Shown in pieces: positions 15,417 through 23,203 of a stretch of 63,426 nucleotides of DNA. The translations under genes and the position numbers were made by a program. How positions within the stretch are numbered: position 1 is the stretch's first letter; the number at the start of each line of letters is the position of its first letter. Source of the stretch: JANNXY01 sp031409775 (GTDB lineage: Bacteria; Patescibacteriota; Minisyncoccia; Phycocordibacterales; CAIZIN01). The DNA lies in assembly GCA_031409775.1 (NCBI GenBank), contig JANNXY010000034.1, forward strand, positions 1 through 63,426, in the 5' to 3' direction. A model generated the notes under the pieces. It was not told the origin of the DNA. It saw nothing but the letters and a program-made list of their open reading frames with translations, and searched no databases.

Positions 15417-15644
15417 AAGGCAAAGTATAACGAAGAACCTGGATTCATCGCTGATTTTGGTTACGATATATTCAACACACTCATAGACGCATACGCTGAT
15501 ACAGATGAGAAGTGGGTAAGCAATATTCAGAAAGCCAATACTTCGGGAGTTTCTGGCCCGATATCATTCGATGGGAATGGAGTCCGCATCCAGTCGATTG
15601 TGATAAACAAGATAGAGGGAGGAAAGATTGTTCCGGTTGAGTAA
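15417..15644 (+). pseudogene. C-terminal remnant of a LivK-like substrate-binding protein
   Basis: An open frame without a start codon encodes about 75 residues: AKYNEEPGFIADFGYDIFNT ... DAYADTDEKWVSNIQK ... SGPISFDGNGVRIQSIVINKIEGGKIVPVE and stop. The 'P..fa..gYDai' and 'G..G.i.FD.nGd......v..i.gGk.v.v' patterns are typical of the C-terminus of periplasmic branched-chain amino-acid binding proteins (Peripla_BP_6). The frame is closed upstream by a stop at 15414. It ends 38 nt before livH, where a livK gene would normally sit, so an ancestral second livK was probably lost here. 15307-15416 shows nothing else recognisable. Confidence 0.7.
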
Positions 15645-15670
15645 GTAATGCCCCTTTGAGACAAAGGTGC

Positions 15671-15676
15671 TAAAAT
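15671..15676 (+). promoter_or_regulatory. -10 box of livHM
   Basis: TAAAAT, exactly 6 nt before the GTG start of livH. Confidence 0.5.
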
Positions 15677-15682
15677 ACCCTC

Positions 15683-16543
15683 GTGTCCATCCTCCCCCAA
15701 CTCATCATCAACTCTGTGATCGCGGGATCGATCTATTCATTGGTCGCGCTCGGATTCAACCTGATCTATGGCACCACCAAGTTCTTCAACCTCGCACATG
15801 GAGTGCTCGCGGCAGTTGGCGGTTATGCTGTCTTCTACTTTACTAAAGAACTCGGTCTACCTCTTATCCTGTCCGCAACTGTCGGAATCCTGATTGCAGG
15901 TCTCGTGGGGTATCTCATCGACAAATCAGTCTTTCGTGCTCTACGTGCGCGCAAGGCATCTGGCATGGTCTTTCTCGTAGCATCACTCGGTATCATGACC
16001 GCGCTCCAAGCAGTCATCGCTATTATTTTCAGTAGCCAGTTCCAGACGCTTTCGACTGGATCATTCGAGGTCTATGAAGTCGGAGGTGGGGTCATCACGC
16101 AAGTCCAAGTCATTATTCTAGCTCTTGTGATCGCGATCATGCTGGGACTGGCTGTGCTCCTCAAGTATTCACGATTCGGCAAAGCGGTGCGCGCCATCTC
16201 TGACGACGAAGAAGTTTCGAAAATTGTGGGAATTGATACCGAAAAGATTATTGGCCGCGTCTTCTTCATCGGTTCTGCGATCGCGGGGCTTTCGGGAATA
16301 CTTGTCGGATTCGACACCGGTATCGAGCCTGGTATGGGATTGTCACTACTACTCAAGGGTGTGATCGCGTCGATCATCGGAGGGATTGGCAATGTATACG
16401 GTGGAGTGCTCGGAGCATTCTTCCTCGGCTTTATCGAGAACTTCGGGATCTGGAAGATCTCTGGGGAGTGGAAGGATGCGATCGCCTTTGGAGTGCTTTT
16501 ATTATTCCTTCTTTTCCGCCCGCAGGGTATTATTAGAAAATAA
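15683..16543 (+). CDS. livH: Branched-chain amino-acid-type ABC permease, LivH
   Basis: 286 aa; the first membrane subunit of a high-affinity Liv-type importer. The start is a GTG placed 6 nt after TAAAAT. Family features: INSVIAGSIYSLVALGFNLIYGTTKFFNLAHG near the N-terminus ('G..Y.L.AlG..liyG....nfAhG' is the LivH signature), about eight hydrophobic segments, and a coupling region FGKAVRAISDDEEVSKIVGIDTEKI ('R.....D...A...Gi'). The end is GVLLLFLLFRPQGIIRK. The stop overlaps the livM start by one base. The substrate could be an amino acid, amide or urea; the sequence does not decide. Confidence 0.92.
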   Translation: MSILPQLIINSVIAGSIYSLVALGFNLIYGTTKFFNLAHGVLAAVGGYAVFYFTKELGLPLILSATVGILIAGLVGYLIDKSVFRALRARKASGMVFLVASLGIMTALQAVIAIIFSSQFQTLSTGSFEVYEVGGGVITQVQVIILALVIAIMLGLAVLLKYSRFGKAVRAISDDEEVSKIVGIDTEKIIGRVFFIGSAIAGLSGILVGFDTGIEPGMGLSLLLKGVIASIIGGIGNVYGGVLGAFFLGFIENFGIWKISGEWKDAIAFGVLLLFLLFRPQGIIRK

Positions 16544-17409
16544 TGGAATACTTCATCCACCTCGGCATCCTCGTCTCTATCTACGCCATCCTAGCGATGT
16601 CACTTAATCTGGTGGTTGGTTACACAGGACTGCTCTCGGTCACCCAGGCAGCATTTTATGGAATCGGTGCCTATGCTACAGCCATCCTCATCACTTCATA
16701 TGATGTAAACTTCTTCCTCTCGATCCCGATCGGTATGGGAATCGCCGCGATAGTAGCATTCATTATTGGCTATGTGCTGTCGAAATTCGATGGAGATTAT
16801 TTCGCCCTCGGATCATTTGGCTTCAATATTATTATCTACAGCATCTTCCTAAACTGGCAAGGACTCACTCGCGGACCTCTCGGTATCCCTGGCATCGACC
16901 GGCCGGAGATATTTGGCTATGAATTCTCCGAGAACATTCCTTTCCTCATCCTCGCGGGACTCTTCGCAGTTGCTACTTATTTCTTCTCTCAGTTCATCGT
17001 GAACTCTTCATTCGGTCGCGTGCTCAAGGCTATCCGCGAGGACGAGGGAGCGATACAGATCTTCGGCTACAAGACACATTATTACAAACTCATCATCTTC
17101 ATGATCAGCGCTATGATCGCTGCAGTTGCTGGGTCACTCTTCGCTTCCTACATCACTTTCATAGATCCTTCGACCTTCAATCTCAATGAATCCATCTTCG
17201 TACTCTCAATTATTATCTTGGGAGGGTTGGCAAATAACAAAGGTGCTGTATGGGGCGCAGTATTCCTAATCTTGCTACCCGAGGCCCTGCGCTTCGTCGG
17301 CTTCCCGACCGATGTTGCTGCCCAGATGCGACAGGTGGTGTATGGGCTCATCCTCGTCTTCCTGATGCTCTATCGGCCGCAGGGACTCATGGGGGAGTAT
17401 AGGTTATAA
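16543..17409 (+). CDS. livM: Branched-chain amino-acid-type ABC permease, LivM
   Basis: 288 aa, the second membrane subunit. It shows the LivM pattern: LAMSLNLVVGYTGLLSVTQAAFYGIGAYATAIL near the N-terminus ('aLslnl..G..Gl.s.g.aaf.giGAY'), DGDYFALGSFGFNIIIYSIF, GRVLKAIREDEGAIQIFGYKTHYYKL (coupling helix) and LGGLANNKGAVWGAVFL, ending YGLILVFLMLYRPQGLMGEYRL. It overlaps livH by 1 nt (TAATG). In a normal liv operon livG and livF would follow; here the cluster is interrupted by unrelated genes up to 19649. Confidence 0.92.
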   Translation: MEYFIHLGILVSIYAILAMSLNLVVGYTGLLSVTQAAFYGIGAYATAILITSYDVNFFLSIPIGMGIAAIVAFIIGYVLSKFDGDYFALGSFGFNIIIYSIFLNWQGLTRGPLGIPGIDRPEIFGYEFSENIPFLILAGLFAVATYFFSQFIVNSSFGRVLKAIREDEGAIQIFGYKTHYYKLIIFMISAMIAAVAGSLFASYITFIDPSTFNLNESIFVLSIIILGGLANNKGAVWGAVFLILLPEALRFVGFPTDVAAQMRQVVYGLILVFLMLYRPQGLMGEYRL

Positions 17410-17433
17410 TTACGGGTATTAATTTATACAAAT

Positions 17434-18033
17434 ATGAACAAAAATCACTTCACACCATTCGAGTATTATCTACCAAATGGGGCCAAGATCGACATTGATG
17501 ACTTCATCAAAGCCTCAAGTATGAACTTAGAAGACGAAAATTCATTCCCCCAATTCTATCTCGATACACAGACGGGAAATATTTGCGAGGTCCTGACCGC
17601 AGAGGCCCTCGTCAACCTAGTGGAGAAAATAGGGATGTCAGACAGGTATCTGAGTATCAGTAGCATGACAGAAAAGAACTATGCAGAGATACTTGATTTC
17701 CTGATCGAGATGCCTGGCAATCCATTGTCTAAAGCCGAGAAGAAGAAGGCGAAAGACATGCGAGCCAAAGCAGGCTGGGAAGCTGCGGTAACCTATATCA
17801 CTAGCATCGCACCAGAGTTCCCACTTATCTTCGAATTCGAAGTGAGGGACTATATACTAGAATATGTAGAGCATTACATGGAAGAATTTCCCAAAGGAAA
17901 GATAGAGAAAAAGTTTCTTGGTTGCGGGAATTGTCCCGCATGTAAAAACCTCAAGGAAGGTAATGTAGGGATGAATCATGTTCGCGATGGGATGGCTGGA
18001 TTGTCATTTGCATCATTTCCGTCGAGGGGATAA
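17434..18033 (+). CDS. UPF0158-like hypothetical protein, C-terminus running into a remnant
   Basis: 199 aa. The first 100 residues resemble UPF0158-like proteins: FYLDTQTGNICEV, then DRYLSISSMTEKNYAEILDFLIEMP. A central helical block (AGWEAAVTYITSIAPEFPLIFEFEVRDYILEYVEHYM) and a possible zinc knuckle (CGNCPACKNL) follow. The last 20 residues are encoded by DNA that in the +1-shifted frame encodes the start of the pRiA4b-type remnant, so the natural C-terminus has probably been replaced. Function unknown. It splits livHM from livG. Confidence 0.55.
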   Translation: MNKNHFTPFEYYLPNGAKIDIDDFIKASSMNLEDENSFPQFYLDTQTGNICEVLTAEALVNLVEKIGMSDRYLSISSMTEKNYAEILDFLIEMPGNPLSKAEKKKAKDMRAKAGWEAAVTYITSIAPEFPLIFEFEVRDYILEYVEHYMEEFPKGKIEKKFLGCGNCPACKNLKEGNVGMNHVRDGMAGLSFASFPSRG

Positions 18034-18368
18034 AAGGTCAAACAATGAAATCTTCTTGGATAGCGGAGAACTCAATCTGGACGAGAGACAGGTGAAGGTT
18101 ACTGAATTTCTAAAAAAAGAAAAAGGTACTATCCTACATAGTTACTGGCAAAGGCATGTGTCCATGGGAAGACTCCGGTGGTCTCTGGGGATTCTATGAA
18201 AAGGTGAAGATTCTGAAGGGTAAAAAGAGTGAGGAGAGAGATGAGATTATAGAATGGTTGTGTGATTTAGGTGTACTAGATGGGGATGGAAATATCGAGA
18301 AACAAATAAAGAAGCTCGATTTGAGCAAGTTTGAAAATATTATTCTCACACCTCCCACATCTTCTTGA
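17975..18368 (+). pseudogene. Degraded pRiA4b ORF-3-like gene
   Basis: Two frames together spell parts of the plasmid pRiA4b ORF-3 family. The first frame (from 17975) reads MFAMGWLDCHLHHFRRGDK ('..a.GW...HLH.F..g'), then DERQVKVTEFLKKEKGTIL. The second frame (to 18368) reads IVTGKGMCPWEDSGGLWGFY ('tG...cPpED.GG..gy'), then ERDEIIEWLCDLG and LDLSKFEN. The N-terminus is missing, and the central strand ('YDFGD.W.H.I..e') is deleted at a frameshift in the A-rich tract near 18115-18135. The two ends are so well kept that decay looks recent. The family is often carried on plasmids and mobile elements, which suggests an acquired gene. Confidence 0.7.
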
Positions 18369-19569
18369 ATGTTACCTCGCTAAACTTCTCTATATACTCA
18401 TCATCGGCATCGAGGTAAAAGCATATAAGCTTCGTGCATTCGAGTTCTCTCCCAGCTTCCTGAAGCGACGATAATTCTCTCTTGAAATTTGTTCTTTCAA
18501 GACTTGAACACACCTGAATGACTTCTACTATTTCACTGTTCTTCTTCAATACAAAATCAATTTCTTTATTGTTCTTGGTCTTGTAATAGAAAAGCTCTAG
18601 ACCTTGTTGCGCGGCTCTCTTGTACAGCTCGATTGCAACAAATGCCTCATAGATCTTTCCACGATCTTTGGTAATTGTCTTTTTCTTGGCTTCGATGTAG
18701 CCAGTGTCGATCGGGTAGATCTTGGAGTAGCTTTTTATCCCTTCCTTTATCTTCCTCGAAAATCTGGTCACCTTTATAATTGCAAAAACCTCCTCGATAT
18801 AGGCAAGGTATTTCTTGATGCTTTGTAAGCTTTTGATACCCAAGACTTTCTGAAGGGAACGCATAGTAACAGGTAGGGCAGGTGAGGCCAGAATGAAATC
18901 GGCAAGACTCTGCAGATCTACTACATTCCTCACTTTGTAACGATCGACAATGTCTCGGAGAATGAGTGAATCAAGCAAAGTGTTGAGGTAATTACTTAGA
19001 TTCGCATTCAATATAAGTTCAGGAAACCCACCGGTCTTTATATAGGCATCCAGAGTGCCGCTATCCCTTCTCTTGTTATGGACAGTAAGATATTCTTCAT
19101 ACGAAAATGGATAAATATGAATTGGCACATGCCTTCCGGTCAAGGCAGTAGAAAGCTCTCTGCTCAAGAGGCGCGAATTCGAGCCGGTGACGATGACATT
19201 CTTTCCGTTTCTATGAAGTTCATTTACAAGATATTCCCATTTGTCGAGATTCTGGATTTCATCGAAGAAATAATATTCGGTATTGCCATACACACTATTC
19301 AAAGCCTCGAGAATATCGACATGTAATGCTTTGTCGGATAGTACTTCATTATCGAAATTTGCATACGCACAGTCTAAGTCCTCTATCATCTTCACACAGA
19401 AGCTCGATTTGCCAGATCTCCGGGGACCGAGCACTACTTTAATAAGTGGTTGCGGGAGCAGGGTAGAGATTTTGCTGTCAATCTGGCGGGGCAGATATTT
19501 CTTGGATTTGAGCTCCGAAAGCTCATTTCTCTGGTTTTCTATTACTTTTTGGATGTTTTTGGTAGTCAT
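18346..19569 (-). CDS. AAA-family ATPase with DUF4143 domain
   Basis: 407 aa from the ATG at 19569; the longer frame to 19848 runs through livG and is rejected. The P-loop is VVLGPRRSGKSSFC, Walker B is TEYYFFDEIQNLDKWE, and a sensor-like VIVTGSNSRLLSRELSTALTGRH follows. PFSYEEYL and TGGFPE are hallmarks of the ATP-binding plus DUF4143 family. The C-terminal half carries the nuclease-like FYYKTKNNKEIDFVLKKNSEIVEVIQVC ('EiDFv......vEVk'). The family is abundant in CPR and archaea with no settled role; some members behave like addiction or mobile genes. It lies between livM and livG, in reverse. Confidence 0.88.
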   Translation of the reverse strand: MTTKNIQKVIENQRNELSELKSKKYLPRQIDSKISTLLPQPLIKVVLGPRRSGKSSFCVKMIEDLDCAYANFDNEVLSDKALHVDILEALNSVYGNTEYYFFDEIQNLDKWEYLVNELHRNGKNVIVTGSNSRLLSRELSTALTGRHVPIHIYPFSYEEYLTVHNKRRDSGTLDAYIKTGGFPELILNANLSNYLNTLLDSLILRDIVDRYKVRNVVDLQSLADFILASPALPVTMRSLQKVLGIKSLQSIKKYLAYIEEVFAIIKVTRFSRKIKEGIKSYSKIYPIDTGYIEAKKKTITKDRGKIYEAFVAIELYKRAAQQGLELFYYKTKNNKEIDFVLKKNSEIVEVIQVCSSLERTNFKRELSSLQEAGRELECTKLICFYLDADDEYIEKFSEVTFKKMWEV

Positions 19570-19628
19570 AAGTGACAAAATTAATGATTTTTGTCCACTA
19601 TAGCGCTTATAAGTGACAAAGTCAATGA
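19568..19628. promoter_or_regulatory. Three half-sites ATAAGTGACAAA between the ATPase gene and livG
   Basis: ATAAGTGACAAA occurs at 19568-19579 and 19609-19620 within a 20-bp direct repeat (18/20 identical). An inverted near-copy (TTTGTC-CACTAT) at 19590-19601 makes an imperfect palindrome, 19590-19620. The sites cover the ATPase start codon and the region just upstream of the livG -10 (19639-19644), as operators would. Confidence 0.5.
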
Positions 19629-19638
19629 AAATGGATAC

Positions 19639-19644
19639 TATAAT
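19639..19644 (+). promoter_or_regulatory. -10 box of livG
   Basis: TATAAT, 4 nt before the livG ATG at 19649. Confidence 0.5.
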
Positions 19645-19648
19645 ATTT

Positions 19649-20383
19649 ATGCCTACCCTCGCTCTCCACAACCTCCAGAAGCACTTCGACGGGATCAAAG
19701 CAATGAATAACTTGTCACTCTCTTTCGAGCAAGGCAAGATCACAGGCCTCATCGGGCCCAACGGTTCTGGGAAGTCGACTCTCATCAACCTCCTTACCGG
19801 CTTTGTGCCATTTGATTCTGGAATTGTTGTTGTCGGGGAAACGACCAAACTCTCTCGGATAAGACCCTATGAAATTGCCTCGTTGGACATTACGCGCACT
19901 TTTCAAGATGTAAAATTATTTGAGCAGATGACTGTGCTCGACAATGTTCTCGTCGTTCTCACCGAACGCAATGTCTGGGGAGCGATTTTTGAAAAGCATA
20001 AGACCTATCATATTGAAAAAGCTAAAGAAGTACTCGAGCGTGTGGGCCAATGGGAAAAGTGCGACGAGCTCGCCGCCAACCTCTCCTACGGCCAGCGCAA
20101 GCTCCTCGAGATCGCGCGTGCTATGGCGATGGAAGCATCGGTCTATTTCTTCGACGAGCCGTTTGCTGGACTCTTTCCCGAGATGATCAAAGTGGTGACT
20201 TCTATTGTCAAGGAATTGCGAGACAAGGGGAATACGGTGATCCTCGTAGAGCACAACATGGAACTCATCCGCGAACTCTCCGATCATTGCATCGTCATGG
20301 ATTCGGGCAAACTCCTCGCGGAAGGGAAGCCTGAGGATGTATTGGCGAGGAAGGACGTGGTGGAGGCGTATTTGGGGGAGTAG
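19649..20383 (+). CDS. livG: Branched-chain amino-acid-type ABC ATPase, LivG
   Basis: 244 aa from the ATG at 19649, which directly follows TATAAT; the longer frame from 19613 includes the operator repeats. Motifs: Walker A GLIGPNGSGKSTLINLLTG, Q-loop region DITRTFQDVKLFEQMTVLDNV, ABC signature LSYGQRKLLEIARAMAM, Walker B SVYFFDEPFAGLFPEM, H-loop VILVEHNMELI. LivG drives import with LivF. It is separated from livHM by about 2.2 kb of other genes. It meets the TrmB-like gene tail to tail with no spacing. Confidence 0.93.
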   Translation: MPTLALHNLQKHFDGIKAMNNLSLSFEQGKITGLIGPNGSGKSTLINLLTGFVPFDSGIVVVGETTKLSRIRPYEIASLDITRTFQDVKLFEQMTVLDNVLVVLTERNVWGAIFEKHKTYHIEKAKEVLERVGQWEKCDELAANLSYGQRKLLEIARAMAMEASVYFFDEPFAGLFPEMIKVVTSIVKELRDKGNTVILVEHNMELIRELSDHCIVMDSGKLLAEGKPEDVLARKDVVEAYLGE

Positions 20384-21112
20384 TTACTGTGACTTAATTA
20401 GCTCCTCGATATACTTTCCCTGCTCATATCTCTTGCCATAAGCTTTGACAGCGTAGAAAACAGAGGAGAACAAGTCGAACATATGTTTGTTGGATATCTT
20501 CACTGCAAACTCTTTGTACCAGTCAATAATAAATATCTCATTATCGATAAGGAAGAATTCTGCTTTCTCATCTAGGAAGTCATTGGGCACCTTGACCATA
20601 TCTTCGAGACGCCCAGTAAAGGCCCTAGCCACAGTCACTGCTTCGGTGTCAAATCTCCGAAAGAGACTATAAGCGAGATCTTCATGCACGATAGCATCGA
20701 TAATAAAACGTCTGTTGCCTATCTCTTGACTTATACTCTGAACATCGGATGTCTTGCTTTTCCTAATAGCTTCGCTAAATGACTTGCGAGGCTGGATACC
20801 GATCAGTCTACTCTCTCTGGGCTTGGAGAGGATTTCTTTCCAGACATGTTCGATCGCATCGAGTCCTCGGTAAATGGTGATCCCAGGAAGTTCGAGCAGG
20901 GGGGTAGTGAGTTTGTGCATACATGCAACGGTACGCCCGGTTTTGAAGTACAAATTCCTTTTGCCAGACTTCTTCTTGCCAACCATCTTTTTCTGGATAA
21001 GCTTTCTCAGATTATATTCGACTGTTGAGCGCGGTAGCCCTGAGAGACGGGCAATCTCTGCTAGTAGTAGAGGTCTACTTAGGACCTGGAGAATTATTTC
21101 TTCATTATGCAT
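20384..21112 (-). CDS. TrmB-like transcriptional regulator of the liv region
   Basis: 242 aa from the ATG at 21112 (MHNEEIILQVLSRPLLLAEIARLSGLPRSTVEYNLRKLIQKKMVG, a winged HTH). TATACT (21119-21124, minus) lies exactly 6 nt away, whereas the frame's first codon at 21130 is a TTG. The effector part begins GITIYRGLDAIEHVWKEIL and ends FFLIDNEIFIIDWYKEFAVKI...FSSVFYAVKAYG, as in other TrmB-like members. It sits between livG and livK, transcribed against both. A 38-bp perfect palindrome overlaps the promoter just upstream, so autoregulation and control of livK are likely; the ligand is unknown. Confidence 0.85.
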   Translation of the reverse strand: MHNEEIILQVLSRPLLLAEIARLSGLPRSTVEYNLRKLIQKKMVGKKKSGKRNLYFKTGRTVACMHKLTTPLLELPGITIYRGLDAIEHVWKEILSKPRESRLIGIQPRKSFSEAIRKSKTSDVQSISQEIGNRRFIIDAIVHEDLAYSLFRRFDTEAVTVARAFTGRLEDMVKVPNDFLDEKAEFFLIDNEIFIIDWYKEFAVKISNKHMFDLFSSVFYAVKAYGKRYEQGKYIEELIKSQ

Positions 21113-21118
21113 GATGGA

Positions 21119-21124
21119 AGTATA
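21119..21124 (-). promoter_or_regulatory. -10 box of the liv-region regulator
   Basis: TATACT on the minus strand, 6 nt before the ATG at 21112. Confidence 0.5.
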
Positions 21125-21129
21125 GGCCA

Positions 21130-21167
21130 AGAATTACAAATAACCAAATTTGGTTATTTGTAATTCT
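21130..21167. promoter_or_regulatory. 38-bp perfect palindrome, likely operator
   Basis: Two 19-bp arms meet at 21148/21149 with no spacer and no mismatch; the core is ATAACCAAATTTGGTTAT. It occupies the -35/spacer side of the regulator's own promoter, in the divergent space before livK. Confidence 0.7.
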
Positions 21168-21213
21168 AGCGTACCCTTATATAACAACATATATTGCAAC
21201 CCATGTCTGTGAC

Positions 21214-21219
21214 TATAGT
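21214..21219 (+). promoter_or_regulatory. -10 box of livK
   Basis: TATAGT, 11 nt before the livK ATG at 21231. Confidence 0.4.
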
Positions 21220-21230
21220 GAAAATAAAAA

Positions 21231-22235
21231 ATGAAGCGTAAGCTTAGAAGATATATGAAAAAATTAATTCCACTTGTTATCGCCGTCATTATTATCCTGT
21301 TCTTTGTTAGCAATAAGAAGGACGAAGTTCAGGTGGCCAAGATCGGTGTCATCGCACCGCTTACCGGTATCGTCGCCTCCTACGGTGAAGATATCCAGAA
21401 AGGTGTTCTTGCTGCAGAAATCAGTACCCCTTCTCTCATTTTCGAAGATGACAAATGTGAACCAGCATCTGCGGTGTCTGCTTTCAACAAGCTCATAAAT
21501 GTTGACAAAGCCACCATCATTATCGGCCCCGGCTGCGGATCTCCACAGGAAGCCATCGTACCACTTCTTAAAGACAAGGAAGCCGTGGTGATTGTCTCAT
21601 CGGCTGCATCACAGAATCTCTATGAGCAGAGCGGAGGTAAATTCTTCAATATCCAGTATTCGCTCGAATCTGAAGCGGCATTCCTTGCAGACAAGATGCT
21701 CGAACGAGATCTACAGAAAGTGTTGGTTATAAGTTATAAAAATGCTTTCTCACAAACTGTAGCAGATAGCTTCAAAGCGAATTTCAAAGGGGAAGTGGCC
21801 AGAGAAATCAAGTTTGCTGAGAACTCAAGTGATATTACTACCGAGATTGCCAAGCTGAAGGGCTTGGATTATGACGCGATCATCGTGACCGATATCACTT
21901 TCTTCTTTGTGCAAGGTTCGGAGAAGTTAAAGCAGTACGGAATCACTGTTCCTGTCTATGCATCATATGTTGCAGAACTTCCTGCTGTGAGACTACTTGT
22001 CGAAGGTGTGTTCTATTCGTACCCAGGAGGATTGAAGGGAGATAAGGGTGCAGTGTACGAGCTTTCCAAGGAAGCAGGGATAATGGCGAATGATGCAAGC
22101 GCGAAGTGCGGTAGTGATGCGGCTTGTGTGAAGAAGTTCTTGATGGATTCTGGAGAATTTGATGAGGTAGGGACTTCGAAGCGGGAGATAGTGTTGAAGC
22201 AGATTGTCGGAGGGGAGGCAGTAGAGGTCAAATAA
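21231..22235 (+). CDS. livK: Liv-type substrate-binding protein, membrane-anchored
   Basis: 334 aa. It captures the substrate for the LivHMGF importer. A basic N-terminus (MKRKLRRYMKK) and a hydrophobic segment (LIPLVIAVIIILFFV) form a signal anchor. There is no lipobox cysteine, so it is tethered by the helix rather than by lipid. The mature part is Peripla_BP_6-like: VAKIGVIAPLTGIVASYGEDIQKGV, ATIIIGPGCGSPQEAIVPLL, VVIVSSAASQNLYEQ, FNIQYSLESEAAFLADKM, KVLVISYKNAFSQTVADSF. The C-terminus (GEFDEVGTSKREIVLKQIVGG) is shorter than usual. Part of the family's last domain seems reduced. Confidence 0.88.
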   Translation: MKRKLRRYMKKLIPLVIAVIIILFFVSNKKDEVQVAKIGVIAPLTGIVASYGEDIQKGVLAAEISTPSLIFEDDKCEPASAVSAFNKLINVDKATIIIGPGCGSPQEAIVPLLKDKEAVVIVSSAASQNLYEQSGGKFFNIQYSLESEAAFLADKMLERDLQKVLVISYKNAFSQTVADSFKANFKGEVAREIKFAENSSDITTEIAKLKGLDYDAIIVTDITFFFVQGSEKLKQYGITVPVYASYVAELPAVRLLVEGVFYSYPGGLKGDKGAVYELSKEAGIMANDASAKCGSDAACVKKFLMDSGEFDEVGTSKREIVLKQIVGGEAVEVK

Positions 22236-22390
22236 TCACCTCCCACCTAGACATCATATCCAAGGAGTTCATTGCTCTAGGTCTCACCAATATCAGTACT
22301 TACTCACTATTCGCGATCAGTCCGACATCAGAGATATACCCAATGGAAAATGGGGTACCTAGAGTAGTTTCACAGATAGAACTCAAATAG
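22235..22390 (+). pseudogene. Possible C-terminal gene remnant
   Basis: A start-less frame overlapping the livK stop encodes about 51 residues, ending EIYPMENGVPRVVSQIELK and stop. The composition looks protein-like and the frame fills the whole livK-livF gap, but I do not recognise the family. It may be the tail of a lost gene. Confidence 0.3.
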
Positions 22391-22401
22391 GCTAAATGTG
22401 A

Positions 22402-22407
22402 GATAAT
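22402..22407 (+). promoter_or_regulatory. -10 box of livF
   Basis: GATAAT, exactly 6 nt before the livF ATG. Confidence 0.45.
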
Positions 22408-22413
22408 GGTCTG

Positions 22414-23139
22414 ATGGAACATCCAAAAATACTTCTGAAGTTACTAAACATCAATGTACATTACGGTGGTGTGAAGGCTCTAGATGGGGCCTCGATCCAG
22501 GTGGGTGCGGGAGAAGTGGTGGCACTCATGGGTCCGAATGGCGCTGGCAAATCTACCATATTGAAGACTATTTTCGGCCTGGCTCCTATCGAATCCGGCA
22601 AGGTAATATGGGAGGGAAGTGAGATCGAGCTCAAGCCATATGAAGTGGTGGAACTTGGTATCTCATTCGTACCACAAGGCAGACGTGTCTTCAAGCACCT
22701 CACAGTCTATGAGAATATCGAGATCGGTGGACATGCTATCCGCAACAAGAAGGTGCTCAAAGAACGCGTCGAAGAAGTCTTGGCGCTTTTCCCAGCACTC
22801 AAGGAGAAGCTTCATCAGAAATCGGGTCAGCTCTCGGGAGGTCAGCAGCAAATGGTGGCTCTGGCGCGCGGGCTCATCACCGATCCCAAGCTTTTGCTTC
22901 TCGACGAACCATCACTCGGGCTAGCGCCAAAAATTGTAAAAGAGGTTTTTGCTAAAATTAAAGAAATAAACGAAAAAAAAGGTACTGCAATTATTGTCGT
23001 TGAACATAATATCAAATCTCTCCTAGGAATAGCAGGCAGGGTATATGTTTTAGACAAAGGAAAAGTGGTATCGGAGGGAGCAGGAAGGAACTTTATTAAT
23101 AGTGATATTCTGGAAAAAGTCTTCCTGGGAAGACTTTGA
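22414..23139 (+). CDS. livF: Branched-chain amino-acid-type ABC ATPase, LivF
   Basis: 241 aa, normal for LivF. Motifs: LLNINVHYGGVKALDGASIQV ('l.v.yG...aL..vs' start), Walker A LMGPNGAGKSTILKTIFGL, GISFVPQGRRVFKHLTVYENIEIG (the LivF 'vPqgR.iF..LtV.ENL'), signature LSGGQQQMVALARGLI, Walker B LLLLDEPSLGLAPKI, H-loop IIVVEHNIKSLL. With LivG it forms the ATPase pair. It has its own promoter. Confidence 0.93.
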   Translation: MEHPKILLKLLNINVHYGGVKALDGASIQVGAGEVVALMGPNGAGKSTILKTIFGLAPIESGKVIWEGSEIELKPYEVVELGISFVPQGRRVFKHLTVYENIEIGGHAIRNKKVLKERVEEVLALFPALKEKLHQKSGQLSGGQQQMVALARGLITDPKLLLLDEPSLGLAPKIVKEVFAKIKEINEKKGTAIIVVEHNIKSLLGIAGRVYVLDKGKVVSEGAGRNFINSDILEKVFLGRL

Positions 23140-23203
23140 TTTGTTGGGTTGTACTATTTTTTGACTGTTTTGTATTCTATACCTTTGCTATAATTGAAGT
23201 CAA

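Noticed and set aside
19570..19848. 93-residue extension of the DUF4143 ATPase
   Set aside because: It is antisense to livG and the normal family start is the ATG at 19569.
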